Counted from the stretch's first letter, positions 6,747 through 14,260 are shown. The stretch: DNA of 25,504 nt from an uncultured Eubacteriales bacterium (GCA_934401725.1 CAKRSS010000030.1:1-25504); one strand, 5' to 3'. The notes: a model not told the origin generated them from the letters alone. Numbers and translations: made by a program.

Positions 6747-8018
6747 TCAGACCTCTGAGAGCGACTTTGCAGTCGCCAGGAGGCTGTCGCTGACTTTCAG
6801 GCGGAAGTCGAACATCTTCTTCTGCTCGGGGGTCATAGCCTTGAGTGCGGCTGTGTCAAGCACACCGGACTTGCGGAATTTTCGATAGAAGGAGTCGACG
6901 CTGATGGCCTCGGTCATATCCATGTCGGCGATGCGGCCGTTGTGGACGCAGACGACGCGGTTGAGCTTGCCCTCGGCGATGAGGCGGACGGCATTCTCGC
7001 CCATATATCCGGCGACGACGCGGTCGAAACAGGTCGGACGGCCGCCGCGCGCGACGTGAGCGAAGCGTGCGAACTTGGTCTCTATGAACTCGCCCTTGAA
7101 GTCGATGTTGCCCTCCTCGGCGTAGTACTTCTCAAACGCCTTGCGGGAGCGCGATTCAAGCGTTGCGACGAACTGCTCGCTGTACTCGGCCTTGTAGCCG
7201 TTGAATGCGACCTTGGTGAGCGCCTTGCCGTCGATTTTGCCGGCGGTGTAGTCGGCGACGGCGGCGTCAAGCGACGCTTTTCTCGCAGTGTCGGTCAGCT
7301 CGGTGTTGACAGCGCCCTCGGCGAATATCACGAGGAAGGAGCGCTTGCCGTCGTGGCGTGCGCGAATCATGGCGTCGATGACCTTTTCCTCATCAAACAG
7401 CGCCGGAGCCTCGGGAATAGCCACTGCGGAAGCGCCGACCGCGATAGCGGTGTGCAGTGCAATCTGACCGGCCTTGCGTCCCATGACCTCGACGACGTCG
7501 CATCTCTTGTGCGAGTTGCAGGTGTCGCGCAGGGCGTCGCACATCTCGATGGTGTTGCGCAGCGCGGTGTCGAAGCCGAGCGTGTACTCAGTGGAAACTA
7601 TATCGTTATCGATTGTCGCAGGAATGCCTATGCAGGGAATTCCGGTGTATTTGTGGATGTCGAGACTGCCGCGGAAGCTGCCGTCGCCGCCGATGGCGAC
7701 CAGCGCACCGATGCCGTGCGCCTCAAGATTCTTGCCCATGAGCTTGGCGTAGTATTCTGGGTCGTCGCCGAACTCGGCAAAGCGGGCGGAATTGAGCACC
7801 GTGCCGCCGAGGCTGATGATGTTCTCAACGTCCGCCGCGTGGAGCACGCGGAAGTCGCCCGGACGGTTGTGGGTCATGCCGTAGTAGGCATCGGAAATGC
7901 CGACAACCTCAATCTTGTATTTTCTTGCGGAAAGGACAACTGCACGGACAGCCGCGTTCATGGCCTGGCAGTCGCCGCCGCTGGTGATGACACCGATTCT
8001 TTTGATTTGTGCTGACAT
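6747..8018 (-). CDS. pfkA: 6-phosphofructokinase, ATP-type active site with an insertion
   Basis: This 423-residue protein phosphorylates fructose 6-phosphate, the committed step of glycolysis. Motifs are the N-terminal GVITSGGDCQAMNAA (9-23), GGDGS (110-114), PATIDND (133-139, catalytic D137), MGRKAG (179-184), AEGA (233-236) and RGGRPTCFDR (324-333). Gly113 in GGDGS and absence of Lys before TIDND point to ATP rather than pyrophosphate as phosphoryl donor. The family usually has about 320 residues. Here roughly 80 extra residues, lysine- and alanine-rich and probably helical, lie between AEGA and the RGG motif, and the usual LGHIQRGG is altered to FAHVARGG. GGAGG at 8026-8030 supports the start. 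A near-consensus promoter lies upstream. Confidence 0.92.
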   Translation of the reverse strand: MSAQIKRIGVITSGGDCQAMNAAVRAVVLSARKYKIEVVGISDAYYGMTHNRPGDFRVLHAADVENIISLGGTVLNSARFAEFGDDPEYYAKLMGKNLEAHGIGALVAIGGDGSFRGSLDIHKYTGIPCIGIPATIDNDIVSTEYTLGFDTALRNTIEMCDALRDTCNSHKRCDVVEVMGRKAGQIALHTAIAVGASAVAIPEAPALFDEEKVIDAMIRARHDGKRSFLVIFAEGAVNTELTDTARKASLDAAVADYTAGKIDGKALTKVAFNGYKAEYSEQFVATLESRSRKAFEKYYAEEGNIDFKGEFIETKFARFAHVARGGRPTCFDRVVAGYMGENAVRLIAEGKLNRVVCVHNGRIADMDMTEAISVDSFYRKFRKSGVLDTAALKAMTPEQKKMFDFRLKVSDSLLATAKSLSEV

Positions 8019-8066
8019 TGTTTTTCCTCCATGCCGCTTGAGCGGCTATTTCAACATTCACGGTTT

Positions 8067-8096
8067 ATTATACAACATTTCGGGGGCGGATGTCAA
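8067..8096 (-). promoter_or_regulatory. Promoter of pfkA
   Basis: On the minus strand, TTGACA (8096-8091) and TATAAT (8072-8067) are separated by 18 bases. Transcription should start about 40 bases before the pfkA start codon. Confidence 0.85.
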
Positions 8097-8190
8097 TATA
8101 TGCGGTTATTTTTTCGGTTATCATAATGTCAAACGGCATCGGATATTATTATATCTCACAAACGCGGAGTTGATAACCGCGCCCGGACAC

Positions 8191-8229
8191 AAAAAGCATA
8201 CCACAGCGGTGTGCCGTGGTATGCTTTTT
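8191..8229. terminator. Bidirectional terminator between TM2 gene and pfkA
   Basis: GCATACCAC (8196-8204) and GTGGTATGC (8216-8224) form a 9-bp stem bounded by A5 on the left and T5 on the right. On the minus strand it ends the TM2 gene transcript. It lies upstream of the pfkA promoter, insulating the two. Confidence 0.88.
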
Positions 8230-8242
8230 GCCCGTTACAGAC

Positions 8243-8623
8243 TCAGATGTTTGTCATTACCTTGTTGAAGTTTGATTCGCGGACTTTTTTCTGTATCGTG
8301 CACCAGTCAATAATTGCAAGAATTCCGAAGCCGCCGCCCGTCAGCAGCTTCAGAATGCCCATTCCAACATCGCCCATCATGAAGCGGTCAATGCCGAGAA
8401 AACCGACAACCACAGAGATGATAAGCAGCATGGTGGGGTCCTTGAACTGAATTGTCGAAACCAGGGCAAATCTTGTGTCGTCGAGTGCGTAGAGCTTTTC
8501 CCTCAGAAACACCATTTTTTCTGCGGGAAAATACTTTTGGTTTGCCATGATGAACATATCGACCTTCTGCCTGTCAACACAGCTTCTCGGAGAATCGGTT
8601 TGATTTTCGTAGTTTGTTGCCAT
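8243..8623 (-). CDS. TM2-domain membrane protein
   Basis: The 126-residue product has a soluble N-terminal half (residues 1-58) followed by a TM2 domain. Two hydrophobic segments (about 63-78 and 90-107) flank a short turn containing GIDRFMMG, the characteristic DRF motif, and GIDWCTIQKKVR closes the domain. TM2 proteins are small inner-membrane proteins of largely unknown function. I chose the ATG at 8623, which has GAGGA about nine bases upstream; an in-frame GTG at 8638 overlaps that site and is unlikely. It is divergent from an XRE regulator, with a consensus promoter buried in a large palindrome, so it is probably the regulator's main target. Confidence 0.85.
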   Translation of the reverse strand: MATNYENQTDSPRSCVDRQKVDMFIMANQKYFPAEKMVFLREKLYALDDTRFALVSTIQFKDPTMLLIISVVVGFLGIDRFMMGDVGMGILKLLTGGGFGILAIIDWCTIQKKVRESNFNKVMTNI

Positions 8624-8650
8624 TTTTTCAGTCCTCACTTCAAAATATTA

Positions 8651-8691
8651 TTCCGATTTGGAATTATTCTTATTATAATTCCAAATCGGAA
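8651..8691. promoter_or_regulatory. Duplicated palindromic operator
   Basis: A perfect 16-bp inverted repeat (8651-8666 and 8676-8691) is separated by nine bases. Each arm contains its own smaller palindrome, TTCC-N5-GGAA, at 8651-8663 and 8679-8691, with centres 28 bases apart. The right part covers the -10 box of the TM2-gene promoter and the left part covers its transcription start. This is the layout expected for cooperative repressor dimers, most simply the adjacent XRE protein. Confidence 0.78.
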
Positions 8692-8700
8692 TTTTGTCAA
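8672..8700 (-). promoter_or_regulatory. Consensus promoter of the TM2 gene
   Basis: On the minus strand, TTGACA (8700-8695) and TATAAT (8677-8672) lie 17 bases apart. The -10 box lies within the operator palindrome, so binding there should block RNA polymerase. Confidence 0.88.
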
Positions 8701-8796
8701 TAGCTTTTGTGAATATAATTCTATAATAGCGTTAAAATACGATAATTCGGGCATTTGCAGGCCAATTTATGCGAAAATCCGAAGAAAAGAGGACTT

Positions 8797-9051
8797 ATGA
8801 AAATCAGAAAGCAAGGGTATGGCACCGCCAATATGGTTGGGCGGAACATTGAGCGGCTGCGCAAGGCGAGGGGCATCAAGCAAAAGGACTTTATTGCCAA
8901 AATTCAAACTATGGGCTGTGACATGAACCCGACCAGCTACTCAAAGCTCGAGGGGCAGTTGAGGAGCGCCACGGATATTGAGATTTTTGTCATTGCAAAA
9001 ATACTCGGAGTCCCGATGGAGGAGCTGTTCGAGGGGATTGATCTTATGTGA
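8797..9051 (+). CDS. XRE-family helix-turn-helix regulator
   Basis: The 84-residue protein is almost entirely a Cro/C1-type helix-turn-helix domain: NIERLRKARGIKQKDFIAKI, then a recognition-helix region around MNPTSYSKLEGQ, and a closing ILGVPMEELFEG. There is no separate ligand or oligomerisation domain. The ATG at 8797 is preceded by AGAGGA at 8788-8793 and similarity starts soon after it. TATAAT-like boxes occur at 8714-8719 and 8722-8727, but their -35 boxes are poor. It probably represses the divergent TM2 gene and itself through the palindromes at 8651-8691. A following 200-base gap separates it from the next gene. Confidence 0.87.
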   Translation: MKIRKQGYGTANMVGRNIERLRKARGIKQKDFIAKIQTMGCDMNPTSYSKLEGQLRSATDIEIFVIAKILGVPMEELFEGIDLM

Positions 9052-9145
9052 CGTGCGACGCGCGGACATCCACGGCTTTTTCCGCGTTGCGCCATGCCCG
9101 CGCCATAACATTTTCCGCCCGCAGCAGCCCAAACGCGGGCTTATT

Positions 9146-9193
9146 GAGGTGTCACTGCTCAATTGCGCCATCGGAATTACGCGTTGATGCCTT
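9146..9193. repeat. Short hairpin repeat (MITE-like module)
   Basis: GAGGTGTCACTGCTCAATT on the left and GGAATTACGCGTTGATGCCTT on the right (given in part) form an imperfect inverted repeat. The right end touches the -35 box of the next promoter. Related ends occur at 12726-12747 and 15543-15624, suggesting a dispersed family of short hairpin elements. Confidence 0.5.
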
Positions 9194-9220
9194 GACAATA
9201 GGCGCTGTATCTATTATAAT
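9192..9220 (+). promoter_or_regulatory. Consensus promoter for the EEP-Crp-AlaX-PqqD directon
   Basis: TTGACA at 9192-9197 and TATAAT at 9215-9220 are 17 bases apart. Transcription should start near 9227, about 30 bases ahead of the chosen start codon at 9257. Confidence 0.88.
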
Positions 9221-9256
9221 ACTATAATGGAGATAAAAATACCGGAGGCTACCACG

Positions 9257-10513
9257 ATGAGGCGTTTTACCGTCATATTTTTGTTGCTTGCCATGCTCAT
9301 GGCGCTTGTTTCCTGCGGCGGCGGGGCAGGGACGCCTGCCGTCACTACCACCGCTGACCCTGCGCTCTCGGATGTCACATCCGGGGTGTCCGAGGTGTCG
9401 GACACGAGCGCGCCGCGGTCGGACGAGCTGAGCATTTCGGGGGCTGATTACACCGTCGTGCGTCCGTCTGACTGCCGCAAGGCCGTCATCAGCGCCGCAC
9501 AGCGTGTGCACAAGTACCTCGGCGACACGCTCGGAGCGAAAATCAGTCTCAAGGAAGACTGGGTCAAGCCGAGCGAGGATCCGGACGCCGTAAGCAAAAC
9601 CGAGGTGCTTATCGGTACGACCAACCGCCGCGAGAGCGCGGAGATTGAGTGCGAGAGCGGCTGGTACGTCGGCGTGCGCGGGGACAAGGTTATAATTATC
9701 GCAACCCGAGAAAAATATTACGATGCAGCTGTTGATTACTTTATTTCGCAGTGCCGCAAGGGAGAGGACGGAACAGTAAAAATCATGAGAAACACCGATC
9801 ATTACGAGCAGGTAGACGATGTCTACGCCGGAGTCGAGCTGACGCTGCGCGTTGGCAGCTACAACATTCGCCACGGCGCGGACGTCGGGCTTAACATGGC
9901 TCCCATCGCCGAGGACATCAAGGCGCTGAATCTTGACGTTGTCGGTTTCCAGGAGATTGATTTCAAGACCACCCGCACGGGCGGACTTGACACCATGAAG
10001 GCGCTGTCCGAGGCGTCGGGCTACGAATACTACGGCTTCGCCCGCGCTATCGACTACCAGGGCGGGCAGTACGGCTCGGGTATACTCAGCCGCTACCCCA
10101 TCGAGTCGTTTGAGGTTATCCCGCTCGCCGGGCTCGGAGGCGAGGACAGAAGCATCGGACATGCCGTGCTCAACGTCAACGGTGTCATGATTGATTTCTT
10201 CAACACTCACCTTGACCACGAGCAGTCGTCCCGTCGTTCCGCGCAGATAAAGCAGGCCGTCCCCTATCTCGCCGAGTGCGAGGCCTACATCATCACCGGC
10301 GACTTCAACACGGCGGACATCGGCGAGTTTGAACTCTGGGAGGGCGCGGATTTCGTCAATAAGAACACCTACGCCACCTTCCCGAAGTCTGGCAAGGGCA
10401 TCGACAATATAATTTTCTCGCCTGACTGGAGCGTTGCAGAGTCGGGCATGGGGCCCGAGGGGCACTCGGATCACCGCCTGCTCTGGGCCGAGATGAAATT
10501 CAAGCGCAGCTGA
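9257..10513 (+). CDS. Secreted lipoprotein with EEP (endonuclease/exonuclease/phosphatase) domain
   Basis: The 418-residue protein begins with a lipoprotein signal ending in LVSC (C20), followed by a Gly/Thr/Ser-rich linker to about residue 60. Residues about 65-185 form a separate alpha/beta domain (IGTTNRRES and related), like accessory domains in secreted hydrolases. The C-terminal EEP metallo-hydrolase domain has all expected residues: N203 (SYNIRH), E233 (QEID), H318 (HLDHE), D349/N351 (GDFN) and D405-H406 (SDH). It may degrade nucleic acids or cleave phosphodiesters outside the cell; substrate is unknown. I chose ATG 9257 because GGAGG lies upstream and the signal peptide starts there; the ATG at 9227 coincides with the predicted transcription start. 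Confidence 0.87.
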   Translation: MRRFTVIFLLLAMLMALVSCGGGAGTPAVTTTADPALSDVTSGVSEVSDTSAPRSDELSISGADYTVVRPSDCRKAVISAAQRVHKYLGDTLGAKISLKEDWVKPSEDPDAVSKTEVLIGTTNRRESAEIECESGWYVGVRGDKVIIIATREKYYDAAVDYFISQCRKGEDGTVKIMRNTDHYEQVDDVYAGVELTLRVGSYNIRHGADVGLNMAPIAEDIKALNLDVVGFQEIDFKTTRTGGLDTMKALSEASGYEYYGFARAIDYQGGQYGSGILSRYPIESFEVIPLAGLGGEDRSIGHAVLNVNGVMIDFFNTHLDHEQSSRRSAQIKQAVPYLAECEAYIITGDFNTADIGEFELWEGADFVNKNTYATFPKSGKGIDNIIFSPDWSVAESGMGPEGHSDHRLLWAEMKFKRS

Positions 10514-10543
10514 CACACAACTGATTACGAGGAGGGCTGTTCC

Positions 10544-11233
10544 ATGAGCGAAAACCGGGGCAAGACAGGACTGCTTACCGCACTGCTCCCGTTCTGGGAG
10601 CGGCTACGCGAGACACAACGCGAAAACCTCATGAACAATACTAGGGCAGTCCGGTACAAAAAGGGCAGTCATCTGGCGGACGTCGGCGAGGACTGCGGCA
10701 TGATAATCGTGCGTCGCGGGCGGATATGCGCCTACACCGTGTCCGAGCAGGGACGCGAGGTCGCTATGCTGACCTGTTATTCGGGCGAGATCTGCCTGCT
10801 TGCGGCGCACAATCTGATTGACACGTCGGCGTTCAACATCTGCGTCGCGGCCGAGACCGAGACGGACGTTCTCATCGTCGACTCAACCACGCTCGCGGAC
10901 GTCTGCAAGGGCTGCATACACGCCGAGGCCTTTGTGCGGCGGGTGATTTCGTCGCATTTTTGCCGCGTGGTCGGCAGCATGCAGGACATGCTGTTGCAAA
11001 GTCCCGAGCAGAGACTGGCGGGCTTTCTCTGCTCCGCCTCCGATCGCACCGGCTCCGGGCGCGTCAACACGACGCACGAGCAGCTTGCCAAGCACATCGG
11101 CACGGCGCGCGAGGTGGTGTCTCGCACGCTCAAGAGCCTGAGCGCGGAGGGCGTCGTCAGCCTCGAGCGCGGCGCGGTCGTCATACGCGACAAGTCGCGG
11201 CTGCGCGAGCTGGGGGCCAATTTGAAAGGATAG
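10544..11233 (+). CDS. Crp/Fnr-family transcription regulator
   Basis: This 229-residue protein has a cyclic-nucleotide-binding-like beta-barrel domain (about 20-130), a dimer helix (about 135-160) and a C-terminal winged helix. The latter has the typical Fnr/Crp recognition segment THEQLAKHIGTAREVVSRTLKSL (shown by its parts THEQLAKHIG and AREVVSRTL). Several cysteines are scattered in the sensor domain (C51, C78, C84, and C121 and C125 region), but they do not form the Fnr N-terminal four-cysteine pattern, so the signal is unknown. The start has GAGGAGGG upstream. The stop lies three bases before the alaX start codon, so the two are probably cotranslated. Confidence 0.9.
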   Translation: MSENRGKTGLLTALLPFWERLRETQRENLMNNTRAVRYKKGSHLADVGEDCGMIIVRRGRICAYTVSEQGREVAMLTCYSGEICLLAAHNLIDTSAFNICVAAETETDVLIVDSTTLADVCKGCIHAEAFVRRVISSHFCRVVGSMQDMLLQSPEQRLAGFLCSASDRTGSGRVNTTHEQLAKHIGTAREVVSRTLKSLSAEGVVSLERGAVVIRDKSRLRELGANLKG

Positions 11234-11236
11234 TTT

Positions 11237-12406
11237 ATGTCAACCGAAAAAGTTTACGAGACGCGGGGCGAGGTCATGGAGCTTGCCTCGCGTGTTACCG
11301 CCTGCCGGGCGTGCGAGGGCGGCTTTGCCGTCGCGCTCGAGCGGACGGTGTTCTTTCCGGGCGGCGGCGGTCAGGCTGCCGACGGCGGCGAGCTTGTCTG
11401 CGCCGCGACGGGCGCACGCGAGCCGGTCACGGGTCTGTACGAGGACGGCGACGAGGTGTGGCACTGCGTGGCGCACGAGTTCTGTCCCGGCACGGAGGTC
11501 GTTTGCCGCATTGACGCCGACGCGCGGCGTCGCCGTATGCAGAACCACGGCGGCGAGCACATAATTTCGGGTATTGTCTACCGTAGATACGGGTTTCACA
11601 ACGTCGGCTTCCACATGGGCGAGGACGACATGACCATAGATTTCGACGGCGTGCTCGATCGCGCGGCGTTTGATTCCGTCGAGCGCGAGGCCAACGCGGC
11701 CGTAACCGGGAACCGGGCGGTTCGCGTCAGCTTTCCGACACCGGAGGAGCTGGCGGTGCTCGATTACAGATCCAAAAAGGCGCTGGCCGGGCGCGTGCGC
11801 ATAGTCGAAATCGATGGTATGGACCGTTGCGCCTGCTGCGCGCCGCATTTTGAGCACACGGGCTGCATAGGCATTATAAAGATACTTGATTTCATTCACT
11901 ACAAGGGCGGAGTGCGTGTGCATCTTTTGTGCGGGGTTGACGCGCTGGAGGATTACGGTCGCCGTTACGCGGCGACGGCGGACATATCGGCGCGGCTGTC
12001 TGTGCCGCAGACAGAGGTCGCCGGGGCGGTGGCCGAGCTTGCTGCCGAGGCGGGGCGTCTGCGCGGCGAGTGCGGCGCGCTGCGGCGTCAGATACTGACG
12101 CTCCGGGCGGGCGCAATCCCGGCGACGGATGAAAATATCTGTCTTTTCGAGCCGCTCGACGGTGCTGACATGCGATATTTTGTCAATCTGTGTCAGGACA
12201 AGTGCGGAGGGTTCTGCGCGCTGTTTTCCGGCGACGACGAGGCGGGGTACAGGTATATTCTTGCCAGCCGCAGCCGCGATATGCGCGAACTTGCACCCGA
12301 GCTCAACCGGGCGCTCAACGGGCGCGGCGGCGGGTCGGTGCAGATGATACAGGGCAGCGTCTCGGCGACGCGCCGCGAAATCGAAAACTACATTTCCGGC
12401 CTTTGA
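11237..12406 (+). CDS. alaX: AlaX-type alanyl-tRNA editing protein with DHHA1-like tail
   Basis: The 389-residue protein is a free-standing editing factor related to the editing half of alanyl-tRNA synthetase. It should hydrolyse Ser-tRNA(Ala) or Gly-tRNA(Ala). The N-terminus has the FFPGGGGQAADGG motif. Zinc-site motifs are H104-x3-H108 (NHGGEH) and C200-x3-H204 (CCAPHFEHTG). The C-terminal part (about 265-389), with a helical linker and the GGGSVQMIQGS motif, is a DHHA1 domain, making this the long AlaX type. It lies three bases after a Crp/Fnr gene and 15 bases before a PqqD-like gene, so all three are probably one transcript. AAAGGA precedes the start. Confidence 0.88.
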   Translation: MSTEKVYETRGEVMELASRVTACRACEGGFAVALERTVFFPGGGGQAADGGELVCAATGAREPVTGLYEDGDEVWHCVAHEFCPGTEVVCRIDADARRRRMQNHGGEHIISGIVYRRYGFHNVGFHMGEDDMTIDFDGVLDRAAFDSVEREANAAVTGNRAVRVSFPTPEELAVLDYRSKKALAGRVRIVEIDGMDRCACCAPHFEHTGCIGIIKILDFIHYKGGVRVHLLCGVDALEDYGRRYAATADISARLSVPQTEVAGAVAELAAEAGRLRGECGALRRQILTLRAGAIPATDENICLFEPLDGADMRYFVNLCQDKCGGFCALFSGDDEAGYRYILASRSRDMRELAPELNRALNGRGGGSVQMIQGSVSATRREIENYISGL

Positions 12407-12421
12407 GCCGCGGGAGGGATT

Positions 12422-12685
12422 ATGAAGATAAAAAAAGGTTTTGTGCTTTCCAAGATAGGCAACGACACGGTTGCCGTTGCGACGGGCGAGCTTTCGCACG
12501 ATTTTTCGGGTGTTATCATGCTGAACAACAGCGGGGTATTCCTCTGGAACCGGCTCGAGTCCGGCGCGACGCGCGACGAGCTGCTTGCCTCAATGCTTGA
12601 GAAATACGACGTCAGCGAGACCGAGGCTGCGGCGGACATTGATGCTTTTGTGGAGCAGCTGACGGGGGCAGGGATATTGGAGTGA
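12422..12685 (+). CDS. PqqD-family protein (RiPP recognition element-like)
   Basis: The 87-residue product matches the PqqD fold: a small winged-helix-like domain with the signature LNNSGVFLWNRLESGATRDEL (as LNNSGVFLW and LLASMLEKYDVS parts), followed by a helix DIDAFVEQL and the closing GILE. In RiPP pathways such domains bind the leader peptide for a radical SAM enzyme. Here no radical SAM gene or precursor peptide is visible nearby, so it is an orphan. GGGAGGG upstream supports the start. It follows alaX by 15 bases. It may serve a pathway encoded elsewhere, or the family may have other peptide-binding roles. Confidence 0.8.
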   Translation: MKIKKGFVLSKIGNDTVAVATGELSHDFSGVIMLNNSGVFLWNRLESGATRDELLASMLEKYDVSETEAAADIDAFVEQLTGAGILE

Positions 12686-12747
12686 CGGGTGTGTGCTATT
12701 GTATATGCACGCAAGTGTGCCACTCGGGCATTGCGCGGTGATGCCTT
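12683..12747. repeat. Partial copies of two dispersed repeat modules
   Basis: 12686-12712 resembles the terminal module of the window-end repeats, with TATTGTATATGCAC here against TATTGCATATGCAC at 24868-24881. Directly after it, GCATTGCGCGGTGATGCCTT (12728-12747) matches the right end of the short hairpin family at 9146-9193. The two repeat types appear to be abutted between the PqqD and transporter genes. Confidence 0.5.
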
Positions 12748-12777
12748 AAAAATTATTTATTATAGAAAGGCATTTTA

Positions 12778-13347
12778 ATGGAAAAACTCAAACGCCTTCT
12801 TCAGGTTTTTCTGACGTTCATGAAGATAGGCGTCTTCACCTTCGGCGGGGGGTACGCCATGATACCGCTTATACAGCGTGAGGTCGTCGATAACCACGGC
12901 TGGGTCAAAAACGAGGAGGTCGATGACGCTTTCGCTATCTGTCAGTCAGTCCCCGGCTCGATAGCAGTCAACTCCGCAACCTTCGTCGGCTATAAGGTTG
13001 CCGGGTTCTGGGGTGCGTTTTTCGCGACGATCGGCGTGGTGATACCGTCCTTCGTGATAATCTTCATCATCTCGGGGCTTATGCGGCAGTTCAGCGAGCT
13101 GCGCGTCGTCCGCTACGCCTTCGCCGGAATCCGCGCGGGCGTGCTCGCGCTTATTCTCAGCGCGCTTGTGTCGATGTATCGTCAGAGCCCGAGGGGCGTG
13201 GTTTATTACATAATTATGGCGATAGCCTTCCTCGGCGCGGCCTTTATCAGCGGCAGCACTATCTATATTATACTCGGCGCGGCGGTCACGGGGCTGGTTA
13301 TGACCTTTATCGCCGGTCGCCGTATGCGCGGAGGTGAGGGCAAATGA
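12778..13347 (+). CDS. Chromate-type (CHR) transporter, first half-protein
   Basis: The 189-residue membrane protein is a single CHR domain, the half-size form that works with a second CHR protein. The signature FGGGYAMIPLIQREVV lies at about residues 21-36 and the second signature CQSVPGSIAVNSATFVGYKVAG (in part CQSVPGSIAV) follows. Four to five hydrophobic helices span the rest. Full-size ChrA exports chromate by antiport, and half-size pairs probably form the same pore. In gut Clostridia the natural substrate may be sulfate or another oxyanion; chromate is only the family name. AAAGG precedes the ATG. Its stop overlaps the next start by four bases (ATGA). Confidence 0.87.
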   Translation: MEKLKRLLQVFLTFMKIGVFTFGGGYAMIPLIQREVVDNHGWVKNEEVDDAFAICQSVPGSIAVNSATFVGYKVAGFWGAFFATIGVVIPSFVIIFIISGLMRQFSELRVVRYAFAGIRAGVLALILSALVSMYRQSPRGVVYYIIMAIAFLGAAFISGSTIYIILGAAVTGLVMTFIAGRRMRGGEGK

Positions 13348-13925
13348 TATACCTTGAGCTTTTCCTCACCTTCCTCAAAATCGGCGCGCTGACCTTCGGT
13401 GGCGGCACGGCTATGATTCCGCTGGTCGCAGACGAGGTTGTCACGCGCGGATGGCTGAGCGACGAGGCGCTTCTCAACTTCGTTGCTATCAGCGAGTCGA
13501 CGCCCGGCCCCTTCGCCGTCAACACGGCGACCTATGTCGGCGCGCTTGTGGCGGGCTTTCCCGGCGCGCTGTGCGCGACACTCGGCGTCGTGCTGCCGGC
13601 CTTTATATTCGTGCTCATTATCGCGAGATTTCTAGTCAAATTCAGCACAAACCCCTACGTCAGCGGCTGCGTTAACTGCCTGAAGCCCACCGTCGTCGGA
13701 CTTATCGCCGCGGCGCTGCTGTCGCTCGGCGGAAAGGTTCTGTTTCCGTCCGGCTTTGCGGACATAAACGTCTATACGCTGGTCTTCAGCGCCTGTGTTG
13801 CGCTGCTCATGGTCTTTCTCAGCTTCAAAAAGCTGCACCCGATACTCATTATCGTCCTTTCCGCCGTGCTCGGACTTGGGTTCGGGTACGCCGGAGAATT
13901 TCTAGGGTGGGGCGCTCTTGTATGA
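13344..13925 (+). CDS. Chromate-type (CHR) transporter, second half-protein
   Basis: This 193-residue partner again has the CHR signatures, FGGGTAMIPLVADEVV near the N-terminus and SESTPGPFAVNTATYVGALV (part of it) after it, plus five or so hydrophobic segments. Tandem half-size CHR genes are thought to encode two oppositely oriented domains that pair into one transporter. The ATGA overlap with the gene before indicates translational coupling and equal dosage. GGAGGTGAGGG just upstream gives a strong ribosome binding site. No regulator specific to metals is adjacent; the copper genes lie 2.6 kb downstream and are separate. Confidence 0.87.
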   Translation: MIYLELFLTFLKIGALTFGGGTAMIPLVADEVVTRGWLSDEALLNFVAISESTPGPFAVNTATYVGALVAGFPGALCATLGVVLPAFIFVLIIARFLVKFSTNPYVSGCVNCLKPTVVGLIAAALLSLGGKVLFPSGFADINVYTLVFSACVALLMVFLSFKKLHPILIIVLSAVLGLGFGYAGEFLGWGALV

Positions 13926-13964
13926 AGCGCCGCCGGAGGTGCGCGGCGGAGTCCCGATAGGGTA

Positions 13965-13993
13965 TTGCAAAACGCGACGAAATGTGATAAAAT
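13965..13993 (+). promoter_or_regulatory. Promoter of the riboswitch-controlled operon
   Basis: TTGCAA (13965-13970) and TAAAAT (13988-13993) are 17 bases apart, with an extended TG just before the -10. The transcript would start near 14000, giving a 360-base leader before the DUF4430 gene. Confidence 0.75.
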
Positions 13994-13999
13994 ACTCTC

Positions 14000-14260
14000 G
14001 TTTGTGAGATCAATGAAACACAGTGGGTCGCCGAAAGGCGAAACCGGGCGCTCCCGCGTTCGGGAATGAGGAAAGCGCGGTGCAAATCCGCCACAACAGC
14101 CATTACCGTAACTGAATCGCACGTCGCGGCGACGCCGGACGGCCCCCGGTTGACGCCATGGGGCCTCGGTGCGTGCCGGACGCGCGATTTTCAAGCCGGA
14201 ATGCTCATTTCACTGTGCCGGCAGAACGTTTCCCGGGCAAATCGGGGGGACAGTCGGCGA
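14000..14260 (+). promoter_or_regulatory. Cobalamin riboswitch-like leader
   Basis: The long untranslated leader contains blocks matching the AdoCbl/cobalamin riboswitch core. GGGAAT at 14062-14067 is followed by GCGGTGCAAATCCGCCACAA, covering the GGTGNAANTCC box at about 14076-14095, and then by ACCGTAACTG (14105-14114). A 3' segment, CAAGCCGGAATGC (14192-14204) closing with TGCCGGC (14216-14222), matches the AAGCC-GGA..CC part. Several surrounding segments can pair. I could not fold it, and the region between 14115 and 14190 is variable in this class. The gene content downstream, a DUF4430 lipoprotein and an ECF S component, fits cobalamin control. Confidence 0.72.

Noticed and set aside
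6942..8015. Long open frame on the plus strand opposite pfkA
   Set aside because: It mirrors the codon structure of the pfkA gene on the other strand, has no ribosome binding site or family motif, and pfkA is unmistakable.
9152..10516. Long open frame on the minus strand opposite the EEP lipoprotein gene
   Set aside because: The plus-strand gene has promoter, ribosome binding site, lipobox and full catalytic motif set. The antisense frame is a GC-rich shadow.
11240..12499. Minus-strand open frame opposite alaX
   Set aside because: No recognisable motif, no start signal, and it overlaps confident coding sequence over its full length.
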